Source: MFD01275-c22 sp963705885 | GTDB taxonomy: Bacteria; Actinomycetota; Actinomycetes; JACCUZ01 | Length of the DNA stretch: 64,000 bases | Direction: 5' to 3' | Assembly: GCA_963705885.1 (NCBI GenBank) | Contig: OY970120.1 | Span: forward strand, 1,116,001-1,180,000 | Part shown: one piece after another, positions 48,291-56,790 of the stretch | Numbering within the stretch: position 1 is the stretch's first letter | How the letters are laid out: each line of letters starts with the position of its first letter | Translations under genes and position numbers: made by a program | The notes under the pieces: model-generated | The model's input: only the letters and a program-made list of their open reading frames with translations | Databases searched by the model: none | Told to the model about the DNA's origin: nothing

Positions 48291-49592
48291 GTGACGACGA
48301 CGTTGATGCGGGCCCGGGGTCGGGTGCCGCGACGCATCGCCATGGTCACCGTGCACACCTCGCCGCTCGACCAGCCGGGCACCGGCGACGCCGGCGGGAT
48401 GAACGTGTACGTCGTCGAGCTGTCGCGGCGCCTGGCCGCGCTGGGCGTCGAGGTGGACCTCGTGACCCGCGCCACCTCCTCGGACCTCCCGCCGGTCGTG
48501 GAGCTCGAGCCGGGCGTCACGGTGCGCCACGTCACCGCGGGTCCCTTCGAGGGGCTGGCGAAGGAGGAGCTGCCCGCCCAGCTGTGCGCCTTCACCTCGG
48601 GCCTCATGCGGGTCGAGGCGGCCCGCGAGCCCGGGTGGTACGACCTCGTGCACTCCCACTACTGGCTGTCCGGGCAGGTCGCCTGGCTCGCGGCGGAGCG
48701 CTGGGACGTGCCGCTCGTGCACTCGATGCACACCATGGCCAGGGTGAAGAACCTGGCACTGGCCGAGGGCGACGCCCCCGAGCCCCCGGCGCGCGCGATC
48801 GGCGAGGCTCAGGTCGTCGCCGCCGCCGACCGTCTGGTGGCCAACACCGACGAGGAGGGCGAGCAGCTCGTCGACCTCTACGACGCCGACCCCGACCGCG
48901 TGGTCACCGTCCCGCCCGGGGTCGACCTCGACGTCTTCTCGCCCGGCCCGCGGGCTGCCGCGCGACGCGCCGTCGACGTCCCGCAGGACGCCTACCTGCT
49001 GCTGTTCGTGGGCCGCATCCAGCCTCTCAAGGCGCCCGACGTCCTCGTCCGCGCGGCGGCCCGGATGCTCGAGCTGCAGCCGTCGCTGCGCGACCGCCTG
49101 GTCGTGGCCGTCGTGGGCGGACCGTCCGGCAGCGGCCTCGCCCAGCCCCGTCACCTGCAGGCCCTGGCCGAGCGTCTCGGGGTCAGCGACGTGGTCCGGC
49201 TCGTCGACCCCGTCCCGCAGGAGTCCCTGCCCGACTGGTACCGCGCGGCGGACGTGACCGTGGTCCCCTCGTACAGCGAGTCGTTCGGCCTGGTCGCCAT
49301 CGAGTCGCAGGCCGCCGGCACCCCGGTCGTGGCCGCCGCGGTCGGCGGCCTGCAGACCGCGGTGGCAGACGGCACGTCCGGGCTGCTCGTGCCCGGCCAC
49401 GACCCCGACGACTACGCCCGGGTCCTCGCCGACCTCGGCGGCAACGACCTGCTGCGGCGCGCGCTGGGTCGCGGCGCGATCGCGCACGCCGCGGGCTTCG
49501 GCTGGGGGGCGACCGCCGCCGGCATGCTCGACGTCTACGCCGACGTGCTCGCGGAGCGGGCCGAGCCCGCCGGGCTGGTGGTCAACCGGTGA
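48291..49592 (+). CDS. mshA: D-inositol-3-phosphate glycosyltransferase MshA
   Basis: A 433-residue GT4-family enzyme with the MshA N-terminus MVTVHTSPLDQPGTGDAGGMNVYV, VHSHYWLSGQVAWLA, HTMARVKN, VPPGVDLDVF, FVGRIQPLKAPD and the acceptor/UDP motif SYSESFGLVAIESQAAGTPVVAAAVGG. It joins GlcNAc to inositol-phosphate in the first committed step of mycothiol. The GTG at 48291 follows GGAGG. The stop overlaps the ybjN-like gene. Confidence 0.95.
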   Translation: MTTTLMRARGRVPRRIAMVTVHTSPLDQPGTGDAGGMNVYVVELSRRLAALGVEVDLVTRATSSDLPPVVELEPGVTVRHVTAGPFEGLAKEELPAQLCAFTSGLMRVEAAREPGWYDLVHSHYWLSGQVAWLAAERWDVPLVHSMHTMARVKNLALAEGDAPEPPARAIGEAQVVAAADRLVANTDEEGEQLVDLYDADPDRVVTVPPGVDLDVFSPGPRAAARRAVDVPQDAYLLLFVGRIQPLKAPDVLVRAAARMLELQPSLRDRLVVAVVGGPSGSGLAQPRHLQALAERLGVSDVVRLVDPVPQESLPDWYRAADVTVVPSYSESFGLVAIESQAAGTPVVAAAVGGLQTAVADGTSGLLVPGHDPDDYARVLADLGGNDLLRRALGRGAIAHAAGFGWGATAAGMLDVYADVLAERAEPAGLVVNR

Positions 49593-50116
49593 CCGCAGGC
49601 CCCCGGGCCGCGGCCGTCGGCACCCTGCGGGCGGCGCTGGCCGAGCAGGGTCTGGAGCACGAGGAGGCGACGGAGGGCACCTTCGTCGTGGTGCTGCCCG
49701 GCGAGCGCAAGCTGAAGACCACCGTCAGCCTCGTGGTGGGTGCGCACAGCCTCTCGGTCAACGCGTTCGTCGCCCGCCGGCCCGACGAGAACCACGAGGC
49801 CGTCTACCGCTGGATGCTCGAGCGCAACACCCGGCTCTACGCCGTGGCGTTCGCTCTCGACCACCTCGGCGACATCTACCTCTCCGGCCGGGTCCCCCTG
49901 CACGCCGTGACCGCCGACGAGGTCGACCGGCTGCTCGGCGCGGTGCTCGACGCGTCGGACTCGTCCTTCAACACGATCCTCGAGCTGGGCTTCGCGAGCG
50001 CGATCCGCAAGGAGTGGGCGTGGCGGCTCTCCCGCGGCGAGCCGACGTACAACCTGGCGGCGTTCCCCCACCTGCGACCCGACACCGACCCACCGGCGGG
50101 GTCTGGCAGGCTCTGA
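49589..50116 (+). CDS. YbjN-domain protein
   Basis: A 175-residue protein of the YbjN/type III secretion chaperone-like fold: TFVVVLPGERKLKTTVSLVVG, VYRWMLERNTRLYAVAFALDHLGDIYLSGRVPL and the C-terminal WRLSRGEPTYNLAAFPHL. The order mshA-ybjN-gpm is the same in Mycobacterium (Rv0486-Rv0489 region). The GTG overlaps the mshA stop. Function uncertain. Confidence 0.88.
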   Translation: MTAGPRAAAVGTLRAALAEQGLEHEEATEGTFVVVLPGERKLKTTVSLVVGAHSLSVNAFVARRPDENHEAVYRWMLERNTRLYAVAFALDHLGDIYLSGRVPLHAVTADEVDRLLGAVLDASDSSFNTILELGFASAIRKEWAWRLSRGEPTYNLAAFPHLRPDTDPPAGSGRL

Positions 50117-50119
50117 GCC

Positions 50120-50878
50120 ATGAGCTCCTCGCCGGCGTACACCCTCGTGCTGCTCCGTCACGGGCAGAGCGACTGGAACCAGAAGAACCTGTTCACCGGG
50201 TGGGTCGACGTCGGCCTCACCGAGACGGGGCGGGAGGAGGCGCGGCGCGGCGGCGAGCTGCTGACCGAGCGGGCGCTGCTGCCCGACGTGCTGCACACGT
50301 CGGTGATGCGCCGGGCCATCGAGACCGCGACCATCGCGCTCGACGCGGCCGACCGGATGTGGCTGCCGGTGCGGCGCAGCTGGCGGCTCAACGAGCGCCA
50401 CTACGGCGCGCTGCAGGGCAAGGACAAGAAGCAGACGCTCGAGCAGTTCGGCGAGGAGCAGTTCATGCTCTGGCGCCGCTCCTACGACACCCCGCCGCCC
50501 CCGCTGCCCGACGACGACGAGTGGTCGCAGGTGGGTGACGCGCCCTACGCGGCGCTGCCGGACGAGGTGGTGCCGCGCACCGAGTGCCTCGCCGACGTCG
50601 TGGTGCGGATGCTGCCATACTGGTACGACGCGATCGTGCCCGACCTGCGCGCCCGCCGGACGGTGCTCGTCGTCGCCCACGGCAACTCGCTGCGCGCCCT
50701 CGTGAAGCACCTCGACGGGGTGTCCGACGGGGCCATCGCCGGGCTGAACATCCCGACCGGGATCCCGCTGCTCTACGGGCTCGACGAGCAGCTGCGGCCG
50801 ACCACCCCGGGTGGGGAGTACCTCGACCCCGATGCCGCTGCGGCGGCGATCGAGGCCGTGAAGAACCAGGGCCGCTGA
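50120..50878 (+). CDS. gpmA: 2,3-bisphosphoglycerate-dependent phosphoglycerate mutase
   Basis: A 252-residue histidine phosphatase-fold enzyme with VLLRHGQSDWNQKNLFTGWVD (phospho-His), RRSWRLNERHYGALQG, the second catalytic His in VVAHGNSLRALVKHL, and a full-length C-terminal tail. It interconverts 2- and 3-phosphoglycerate. The ATG is at 50120, 3 bp after ybjN. It is convergent with phoU (4 bp gap). Confidence 0.95.
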   Translation: MSSSPAYTLVLLRHGQSDWNQKNLFTGWVDVGLTETGREEARRGGELLTERALLPDVLHTSVMRRAIETATIALDAADRMWLPVRRSWRLNERHYGALQGKDKKQTLEQFGEEQFMLWRRSYDTPPPPLPDDDEWSQVGDAPYAALPDEVVPRTECLADVVVRMLPYWYDAIVPDLRARRTVLVVAHGNSLRALVKHLDGVSDGAIAGLNIPTGIPLLYGLDEQLRPTTPGGEYLDPDAAAAAIEAVKNQGR

Positions 50879-50882
50879 GCGG

Positions 50883-51545
50883 TCACACGCCCTCGGTGAG
50901 CTCCTGGGGCATCCGGCCGGTGACCAGGTAGACGACCCGGCGGGCCACCGAGACGGCGTGGTCGGCGAAGCGCTCGTAGTAGCGACCGATCGACGTCACG
51001 TCGACCGCGTGCTCCACGCCGTAGGGCGAGTCCTTGTCCAGCAGCGCGGTGAACAGCGCGCGGTGCAGGCGGTCCATCTCGTCGTCGTCGCGCTCGAGCT
51101 CGAGGGCGGCGGTGACGTCCTGCGTGGCGACGACGCTGCCGGCCTTCGCGACGAGGCGCTCGGCGACCTGGCTCATCTCCACGATGGTCGAGCGCAGGGC
51201 CGGCGGCACGGCCGACTCGGGGTAGCGGCGACGCGCCACGCGCGCGACGTGGCGGGCGAGGTCGCCCATCCGCTCCAGGTCGCCGCTCATGCGCAGGCTG
51301 GTGATGATCGTGCGCAGGTCGCCGGCCACCGGCTGCTGCCGCGCGAGCAGGTCGAAGGCGCGCCGGTCCAGCTCGTCGCGCAGAGCGTCGACCGAGTCGT
51401 CGGCGGCGATGACGCTCTCCGCCAGCGTGAGGTCGGCGTCGAGCAGGGACCGTGAGGCCCGGCTGATCGCCGACCCCACCAGCCGGGTCATCTCCACCAG
51501 CCGCTCGGTGAGGGCGTCGAGCTCCTCGTGGTACGCGTCGCGCAT
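50883..51545 (-). CDS. phoU: Phosphate-uptake regulator PhoU
   Basis: A 220-residue all-helical protein with two PhoU repeats (MRDAYHEELDALTERLVEMTRLVGSAISRASRSLLDADL... and ...ERMGDLARHVARVARRRYPE, DEMDRLHRALFTALLD), ending FADHAVSVARRVVYLVTG. It dampens PstSCAB and the sensor kinase. The ATG at 51545 is preferred over an in-frame GTG at 51551, because AAGGGTG lies upstream. It is divergent from senX3. Confidence 0.93.
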   Translation of the reverse strand: MRDAYHEELDALTERLVEMTRLVGSAISRASRSLLDADLTLAESVIAADDSVDALRDELDRRAFDLLARQQPVAGDLRTIITSLRMSGDLERMGDLARHVARVARRRYPESAVPPALRSTIVEMSQVAERLVAKAGSVVATQDVTAALELERDDDEMDRLHRALFTALLDKDSPYGVEHAVDVTSIGRYYERFADHAVSVARRVVYLVTGRMPQELTEGV

Positions 51546-51606
51546 GGTCACCCTTCCGCATCACACTCCGCCGACCGTCCGGTCGAGGCGCGAGCACACT
51601 GACAGC

Positions 51607-51639
51607 ATCGCGTGAACGAGCGCCGTCCCGGAAGTGAAC
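51607..51639 (-). promoter_or_regulatory. PHO-box-like repeats between phoU and senX3
   Basis: On the minus strand, GTTCACTTCCG (51639-51629) and GTTCACGCGAT (51617-51607) are spaced exactly 22 bp, i.e. two 11-bp units with a degenerate middle unit. This is the same phase as the pstS array. It could mediate autoregulation by RegX3. Confidence 0.6.
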
Positions 51640-51698
51640 AGTCGCAGAACCGCCCCGCCGTGTCGGAGGCGGTCCCGCGCGCCGCCTACGATCGTCGC

Positions 51699-52859
51699 GT
51701 GGACGCGCTGCTGGCCGGGCTCGCCGGCGTCGTCGGCATCGTCATCGGCGCAGCCGCCGTCCTCGCGTTCCGGGTGAGCGAACGGGAGGGTCGCACGCCC
51801 GAGGAGACCCGGCAGGCGTCTCCGCTCCCGGCCGGCGTGGCCGACGTGCTCTCCGTCCTGCGGTCGTCGGCCGTGGTGCTCGACAACGAGGACCGCGTCG
51901 TGCGGGCCAGCCCCGCGGCCCACGCGCTCGGCCTGGTCCGGGCCGACCGGCTGCTGTCCGAGGACCTCCTGGACCTCGCCCGTCGGGTGCGCCGGGACGG
52001 CGAGATCCGCGAGGCCGACCTGGACCTGCCGCGAGGACCGCTGGGCAGCGCGACCCGCGCGGTCGTGGCCCGGGTCGCGCCCCTGGGGTCGGCGCTCGTC
52101 GTGCTGCTCGTCGAGGACCACACCGAGGCTCGGCGCGTCGACGCCGTGCGCCGCGACTTCCTCGCCAACGTCAGCCACGAGCTCAAGACGCCGGTGGGGG
52201 CGATGGCCCTGCTCGCCGAGGCGCTCTCCGACGCCGCCGACGACCCCGAGGCCGTACGCCGGTTCGCCGGCCGGATGCAGCACGAGAGCGACCGGCTCAC
52301 CCGGCTCGTGCAGGACGTCATCGAGCTCTCGCGCCTGCAGGGCCACGACCCGCTCGGCTCCCCCGAGCTGGTCGAGCTCGACGAGGTCATCGTCGAGGCC
52401 GTCGACCGCAACCGGCTCGCGGCCGAGGCCCGCTCGGTGTCGCTCGTGTGCGGTGGCCAGCGGGGCCTGCTGGTGCGTGGCGACTCCCGGCAGCTCGTGA
52501 CGGCCGTCGGCAACCTGGTCGACAACGCCGTGCGCTACGGCCCGGACGGGACGCGCGTCGTGGTGACCGTCGCGCTCGCCGGAGAGGGAGCGACGTCGGT
52601 CGCCGAGGTGAGCGTCACCGACGAGGGCCCCGGCATCGCCGAGGTGGAGCGCGACCGTGTCTTCGAGCGGTTCTACCGGGTCGACGCCGCGCGGTCCCGC
52701 GACACGGGAGGCACCGGCCTCGGCCTGTCGATCGTCAAGCACGTCGCCGCCGGTCACGGCGGCGAGGTCACCCTGTGGAGCGCCGAGGGCACCGGCTCCA
52801 CGTTCACCATGCGGCTGCCCGCCGCGCCGACACGGCCCGCGCCGGAGGAGTCGAGATGA
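51699..52859 (+). CDS. senX3: Sensor histidine kinase SenX3
   Basis: A 386-residue kinase. One membrane segment (about 3-25) is followed by a PAS-like domain, the HisKA helix with the phospho-His DFLANVSHELKTPVGAMALLAEAL, and the ATPase domain with VGNLVDNAVRYGPDG (N box), TDEGPGIAEVERDRVFERFYRVDAARSR and GGTGLGLSIVKHVA (G boxes). It controls phosphate-starvation genes with RegX3. The GTG at 51699 is 6 nt behind TACGAT, favouring this start. A longer frame begins at 51612 inside the PHO-like repeats. Confidence 0.92.
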   Translation: MDALLAGLAGVVGIVIGAAAVLAFRVSEREGRTPEETRQASPLPAGVADVLSVLRSSAVVLDNEDRVVRASPAAHALGLVRADRLLSEDLLDLARRVRRDGEIREADLDLPRGPLGSATRAVVARVAPLGSALVVLLVEDHTEARRVDAVRRDFLANVSHELKTPVGAMALLAEALSDAADDPEAVRRFAGRMQHESDRLTRLVQDVIELSRLQGHDPLGSPELVELDEVIVEAVDRNRLAAEARSVSLVCGGQRGLLVRGDSRQLVTAVGNLVDNAVRYGPDGTRVVVTVALAGEGATSVAEVSVTDEGPGIAEVERDRVFERFYRVDAARSRDTGGTGLGLSIVKHVAAGHGGEVTLWSAEGTGSTFTMRLPAAPTRPAPEESR

Positions 52860-53536
52860 CCAGGATCCTCGTGGTCGAGGACGAGGAGTCCTTCCGCGAC
52901 GCGCTGTCCTACCTGCTGACCAGGGAGGGCTTCGAGGTGGCGCTCGCCGAGACCGGCCCCGGTGCCTTGGAGGAGTTCGACCGGCACGGCGCCGACCTCG
53001 TGCTGCTCGACCTCATGCTGCCCGGGCTGTCCGGCACCGAGGTGTGCCGCGCCCTGCGGGCGCGGTCGTCCGTGCCGGTGATCATGCTGACGGCCAAGGA
53101 CAGCGAGGTCGACAAGGTGGTCGGGCTCGAGCTCGGCGCCGACGACTACGTCACCAAGCCCTACTCCAGCCGCGAGCTGGTCGCGCGCATCCGGGCGGTT
53201 CTGCGGCGCCAGGCCGAGCCCGACGTGCTGGTCCCGGCGACGGTCGAGGCCGGCCCCGTGCGCATGGACGTCGAGCGCCACGTGGTCAGCGTCGACGGCG
53301 AGGCGGTGTCGATGCCCCTCAAGGAGTTCGAGCTGCTGGAGATGCTGCTGCGCAACGCCGGGCGCGTCCTGACCCGCGGCCAGCTGATCGACCGGGTCTG
53401 GGGCTCGGACTACGTCGGCGACACCAAGACCCTCGACGTGCACGTGAAGCGGCTACGGGCCAAGGTGGAGCCCGACCCCGCGTCGCCGCGGCACATCGTC
53501 ACCGTGCGCGGGCTCGGCTACAAGTTCGAGGTCTGA
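52856..53536 (+). CDS. regX3: Phosphate-responsive response regulator RegX3
   Basis: A 226-residue OmpR-type regulator. The receiver has the acidic pocket VVEDEES, phospho-Asp in LVLLDLMLPGLSG, and VIMLTAKDSEVDKVVGLELGADDYVTKPYSSREL. The winged helix contains LKEFELLEMLLRNAGRVLTRGQLIDRVWGSDYVGDTKTLDVHVKRLRAKVE. It likely binds the PHO boxes before pstS and phoU. The ATG overlaps the senX3 stop (ATGA). Confidence 0.94.
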   Translation: MTRILVVEDEESFRDALSYLLTREGFEVALAETGPGALEEFDRHGADLVLLDLMLPGLSGTEVCRALRARSSVPVIMLTAKDSEVDKVVGLELGADDYVTKPYSSRELVARIRAVLRRQAEPDVLVPATVEAGPVRMDVERHVVSVDGEAVSMPLKEFELLEMLLRNAGRVLTRGQLIDRVWGSDYVGDTKTLDVHVKRLRAKVEPDPASPRHIVTVRGLGYKFEV

Positions 53537-53549
53537 CGCGGGTCAGGGG

Positions 53550-54056
53550 TCAGGGCGTGGGGGGCAGCGACGGCGGCGGCGTGACGTCGGCGTAGTCGCC
53601 GGTCGCCTCGACCACGACGGTGCGCAGCGTGACCGGTTCGGTGCGGGCGAACTCCAGCCGCAGCTCGATCGTCGAGCCCGGGAGGGTGGTCATGCCGCTC
53701 ACGACGGCGGACGCCTCGCCCGACCCCTCGAACGGCACGGCCTGCCCGGCCGGCAGCTCGACGGGGCCGTCCAGCGACACGGTCGCGTCGGGGGAGGTGA
53801 CGCCGAGGAGCCGGTCGTCGCGCTCGCCGCGGTTGACGACGGTCATGCTCACGACACCGGCCCGCCCGGCGTCGTCGGACACGACCAGGGCGTTGAGGAC
53901 GCGCAGGTCCCCGGAGTCGGCCAGGATGCCGTCGGAGGGCGCGTAGGCCTGGGTCGACGTCGCGTCGAAGCCCGACGAGCACCCGGCGGCGAGCGAGAGG
54001 GCAGCGGCGGCGGTGGCCACGGACACGGTGCGGCGGGTTCTGCGGAAGCGATCCAC
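53550..54056 (-). CDS. LpqE-like lipoprotein
   Basis: A 168-residue lipoprotein with lipobox LAAGC (Cys26) and a PCu(A)C/LpqE-like beta-sandwich (VLNALVVSDDAGRAGVVSMTVVNRGERDDRLLGVTSPDA...PVELPAGQAVPF). The typical metal-binding Met/His clusters are not clear. In mycobacteria lpqE lies next to carD, ispD, ispF and cysS, the same block as here. The GTG at 54056 follows TACCCT by 7 nt, so the start is leaderless. Confidence 0.8.
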   Translation of the reverse strand: MDRFRRTRRTVSVATAAAALSLAAGCSSGFDATSTQAYAPSDGILADSGDLRVLNALVVSDDAGRAGVVSMTVVNRGERDDRLLGVTSPDATVSLDGPVELPAGQAVPFEGSGEASAVVSGMTTLPGSTIELRLEFARTEPVTLRTVVVEATGDYADVTPPPSLPPTP

Positions 54057-54089
54057 GCCGCACAGGGTAGCGACGAGGACCCGTGGTGA

Positions 54090-54941
54090 TCAGGTGAGGT
54101 CGGAACCTCGTGCCACGAGCAACGCGACCGCGATCGCGGCTGTCGCCACCGCCAGCAGGAACGGCCCCCTCCCGGCGTCGCGGCGCACGCCCAGCAGGGC
54201 GGCGCCCGCCGCCGTCGCAGCGGCCGCGACCAGGCCCGCCCAGGCGGCTGCCGGGACGGCGCCGCCGGGTCCGAGCACCACCAGCGCCGTCGCCGCGAGG
54301 AGCAGGACGGACCCGGTGACCGCCGACCGGCGGGCCCCTAGCCGCTGCGGCAGCCCGCGTACGCCCGCGGCCAGGTCGTCCTCGACGTCCGGCACCACGT
54401 TGAGGAAGTGCGCGCCGACCCCGAGCAGCGCCCCCGCGGCGAGCGCCCACGGCCGGGGCCAGGGGTCGCCGGGCAGGCCCAGCGTCAGGAAGGCGACGAG
54501 CAGCCCGAAGCTGACGGCGTAGGGGAGGAAGGAGAGGACCGTCCGCTTCAGGCCCAGGTTGTAGGCCCACCCGCCGCCCACGGCGACGAGGTGGACGCCG
54601 CCTGCCGTCGTCCCGCTCCCGAGCGAGAGCGGGACGCACGCCGCCACCGCGGCCGCGCACGCCGCGGCGACCACCGCAGGGGGTACGTCGCCGCGGGCCA
54701 GCGGCTTGTCGCGCCGGCCGGAGGCGACGTCGCGCCCACGGTCGATCAGGTCGTTGGACCAGCCGATCGACAGCTGCCCGGTGCCGACGGCGCCGGCGAC
54801 CAGCAGGCAGCCCGCGAGCGAGCGTCCCGTGGTGGCGGCGACCAGGGTCGCGAAGGCCGTGACCGCAAGACTGGGCACGGGGTGCGACGCGCCGACCAGC
54901 GCCGCCAGGGCGGCACGTCGCCGCCGCGGACGGGTGGTCAC
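54090..54941 (-). CDS. UbiA-family prenyltransferase
   Basis: A 283-residue membrane protein with about eight helices and both Asp-rich metal motifs: NDLIDRGRD (NDxxDxxxD) near residue 63 and DVEDD near residue 180. It attaches a polyprenyl group to an aromatic or polar acceptor (quinone or lipid). The acceptor is unknown. The GTG at 54941 sits 7 nt behind CATACT. It is divergent from carD. Confidence 0.88.
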   Translation of the reverse strand: MTTRPRRRRAALAALVGASHPVPSLAVTAFATLVAATTGRSLAGCLLVAGAVGTGQLSIGWSNDLIDRGRDVASGRRDKPLARGDVPPAVVAAACAAAVAACVPLSLGSGTTAGGVHLVAVGGGWAYNLGLKRTVLSFLPYAVSFGLLVAFLTLGLPGDPWPRPWALAAGALLGVGAHFLNVVPDVEDDLAAGVRGLPQRLGARRSAVTGSVLLLAATALVVLGPGGAVPAAAWAGLVAAAATAAGAALLGVRRDAGRGPFLLAVATAAIAVALLVARGSDLT

Positions 54942-55057
54942 GGCGGTCAGTATGGCAGCGCGGATGCACGTCGACGTGCGGTCTGTCAAGCCCCCGTGAC
55001 GCCCCTGACCAGCACAAACGTCGCACGTCGTCGGCGGAGTGATCCGCGTCACCGTGA

Positions 55058-55080
55058 TATTCTGAGGGCCGCGAAAGGGG
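55058..55080 (+). promoter_or_regulatory. carD promoter -10 and ribosome site
   Basis: A TATTCT -10 box at 55058-55063 and ribosome site GAAAGGGG at 55073-55080, ahead of the ATG at 55091. The -35 region is not clear. Confidence 0.6.
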
Positions 55081-55090
55081 TTCGACACAT

Positions 55091-55573
55091 ATGACGTTCA
55101 AGGTCGGCGAGACGGTGGTCTACCCCCACCACGGGGCAGCGCTCATCGAGTCCATCGAGACGCGGACGATCAAGGGGGAAGACAAGCTCTACCTGGTCCT
55201 GAAGGTCGCCCAGGGCGACCTGACCGTCCGGGTGCCGGCCGAGAACTGCGACCTGGTGGGCGTCCGCGACGTCGTCGGCCAGGAGGGTCTCGAGCGGGTG
55301 TTCGAGGTGCTTCGCGCCCCGCACACCGAGGAGCCGACCAACTGGTCGCGCCGCTACAAGGCCAACCTCGAGAAGCTCGCCTCCGGCGACGTGATCAAGG
55401 TGGCCGAGGTGGTGCGCGACCTGTGGCGTCGCGACAAGGACCGCGGCCTGTCCGCCGGCGAGAAGCGCATGCTGGCCAAGGCCCGCCAGATCCTCGTCAG
55501 CGAGCTGGCGCTCGCCGAGCACACCAACGAGGACAAGGCCGAGGCGATCCTCGACGAGGTGCTCGCGTCCTGA
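55091..55573 (+). CDS. carD: CarD transcription factor
   Basis: A 160-residue RNA polymerase-binding factor. The N-terminal Tudor-like domain (FKVGETVVYPHHGAALIESIE) binds the polymerase beta subunit. The C-terminal helical DNA-binding region includes NWSRRYKANLEKLASGDVIKVAEVVRDLWRRDKDRGLSAGEKRML, with the conserved Trp that contacts the open bubble. It stabilises open complexes at rRNA and other promoters. The gene ends 38 bp before a strong terminator. Confidence 0.96.
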   Translation: MTFKVGETVVYPHHGAALIESIETRTIKGEDKLYLVLKVAQGDLTVRVPAENCDLVGVRDVVGQEGLERVFEVLRAPHTEEPTNWSRRYKANLEKLASGDVIKVAEVVRDLWRRDKDRGLSAGEKRMLAKARQILVSELALAEHTNEDKAEAILDEVLAS

Positions 55574-55610
55574 GCCGTCGTGTCGGGTCCCGACCCTGAG
55601 ACACACCACC

Positions 55611-55640
55611 GCGCCGCCGACCCCCTAGGGTCGGCGGCGC
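55611..55640. terminator. Hairpin terminator after carD
   Basis: A perfect 13-bp stem GCGCCGCCGACCC with its complement, around the loop CCTA, 38 bp beyond carD and 53 bp before the next ATG. Confidence 0.85.
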
Positions 55641-55692
55641 GAGTCGTCTCGCGCGCCTATGGCGCGAGACGCCCGGAGCCTGGAGGTGGGCG

Positions 55693-56790
55693 ATGACGCC
55701 CCGGCTGACGCGCGTGCCGAACGCGGTCGTGGAGCTGCTGCGGCTGTGCGTGGTCGTGTTCTTCGCCGGCGTGGGCTACTACGTCGCCGACGTCCTGGAC
55801 TCGATGGACGAGCCGGTGCTGGGCGCGTTCAGCGTGCTCGGGGTGGGCATCGTGCTGGGGTCCGCCCTGGGCTACGTCCTCGGCGGGGTCATGGGCCGCG
55901 GGACGGTGACCGCCGTGCGGGCGGCGGAGGTCGGGCTGCGCGAGACGCCGGCCGAGCACATCGTCGCCGGGGCGGTCGGCTCGGTCATCGGCGTGCTGGT
56001 CGCCGCGGGAGTCACCTGGCCGGTGTTCCTCATCAACCGACCGCTGCTGACGTTCCCGGTCTTCGCGTTCGCGGTGGTGACGGCCGGGCTGCTCGGCTAC
56101 CGCCTCGGCACCAGCAAGCGCGACTCGGTCCTGGAGATGTTCGGCGCCCGGGTCGGCATGGGCGGACCCCGCGTCGCGACGGTCGCCATGCCGCGGGTGC
56201 TCGACACGTCCGTCGCCGTGGACGGCCGCATCATCGACGTCGCCCGGGCCGGCTTCCTGCACGGGCGGATGCTCGTGCCGTCCCCGGTCCTCGGCGAGCT
56301 GCAGGGGCTCGCCGACGCCGGCGACGACCTGCGGCGGACCAAGGGCCGCCGCGGGCTCGAGGTGCTCGAGGTGCTGCGCCGCGAGCCCGGCGTGGAGGTC
56401 GAGGTGCTCGACCTCGAGGTTCCCGACGTGCCCGAGGTCGACGCCAAGCTCGTGCGCATCTGCCTCGACCTGGACGCCGCCCTGCTGACCCTGGACACGA
56501 ACCTGGCCCGCGCCGCCGCGCTGGCCGGGGTCCGGGTGATGAACCTGCACGCCCTGGCCCTCGCGCTGCGCCCACCCGTCGGGGCCGGCGACGACGTGTC
56601 CGTGCTGCTCATCAAGCCGGGCAAGGAGTCCGGCCAGGCGGTCGGCTACCTCGACGACGGGACGATGGTCGTCGTGGAGCGGGCCCGCGAGTCGGTCGGG
56701 CGCGAGGTCGAGGTGCGCGTCACGAGCGTCCTCACCACGGCCAACGGCCGCATGGTCTTCGCCCGCCCGACGGCCGACGCGAGGCCGTGA
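55693..56790 (+). CDS. Membrane-anchored PIN-TRAM domain protein
   Basis: A 365-residue protein. Four hydrophobic segments (residues ~15-145) anchor it. The PIN nuclease domain (LDTSVAVDGRIIDVARAGFL, then LVRICLDLDAALLTLDTNLARAA with conserved Asp residues) and a C-terminal TRAM domain (PVGAGDDVSVLLIKPGKESGQAVGYLDDGTMVVVERA) follow, as in YacL proteins. It is a likely RNase of unknown target. The ATG follows GGAGG. The stop overlaps ispD (GTGA). Confidence 0.92.
   Translation: MTPRLTRVPNAVVELLRLCVVVFFAGVGYYVADVLDSMDEPVLGAFSVLGVGIVLGSALGYVLGGVMGRGTVTAVRAAEVGLRETPAEHIVAGAVGSVIGVLVAAGVTWPVFLINRPLLTFPVFAFAVVTAGLLGYRLGTSKRDSVLEMFGARVGMGGPRVATVAMPRVLDTSVAVDGRIIDVARAGFLHGRMLVPSPVLGELQGLADAGDDLRRTKGRRGLEVLEVLRREPGVEVEVLDLEVPDVPEVDAKLVRICLDLDAALLTLDTNLARAAALAGVRVMNLHALALALRPPVGAGDDVSVLLIKPGKESGQAVGYLDDGTMVVVERARESVGREVEVRVTSVLTTANGRMVFARPTADARP

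Noticed and set aside
47480..50116. Long plus-strand frame ending together with the ybjN-like gene
   Set aside because: Its first 2 kb is antisense to the SDR gene and out of frame in mshA. Only the part from 49589 is a real gene.
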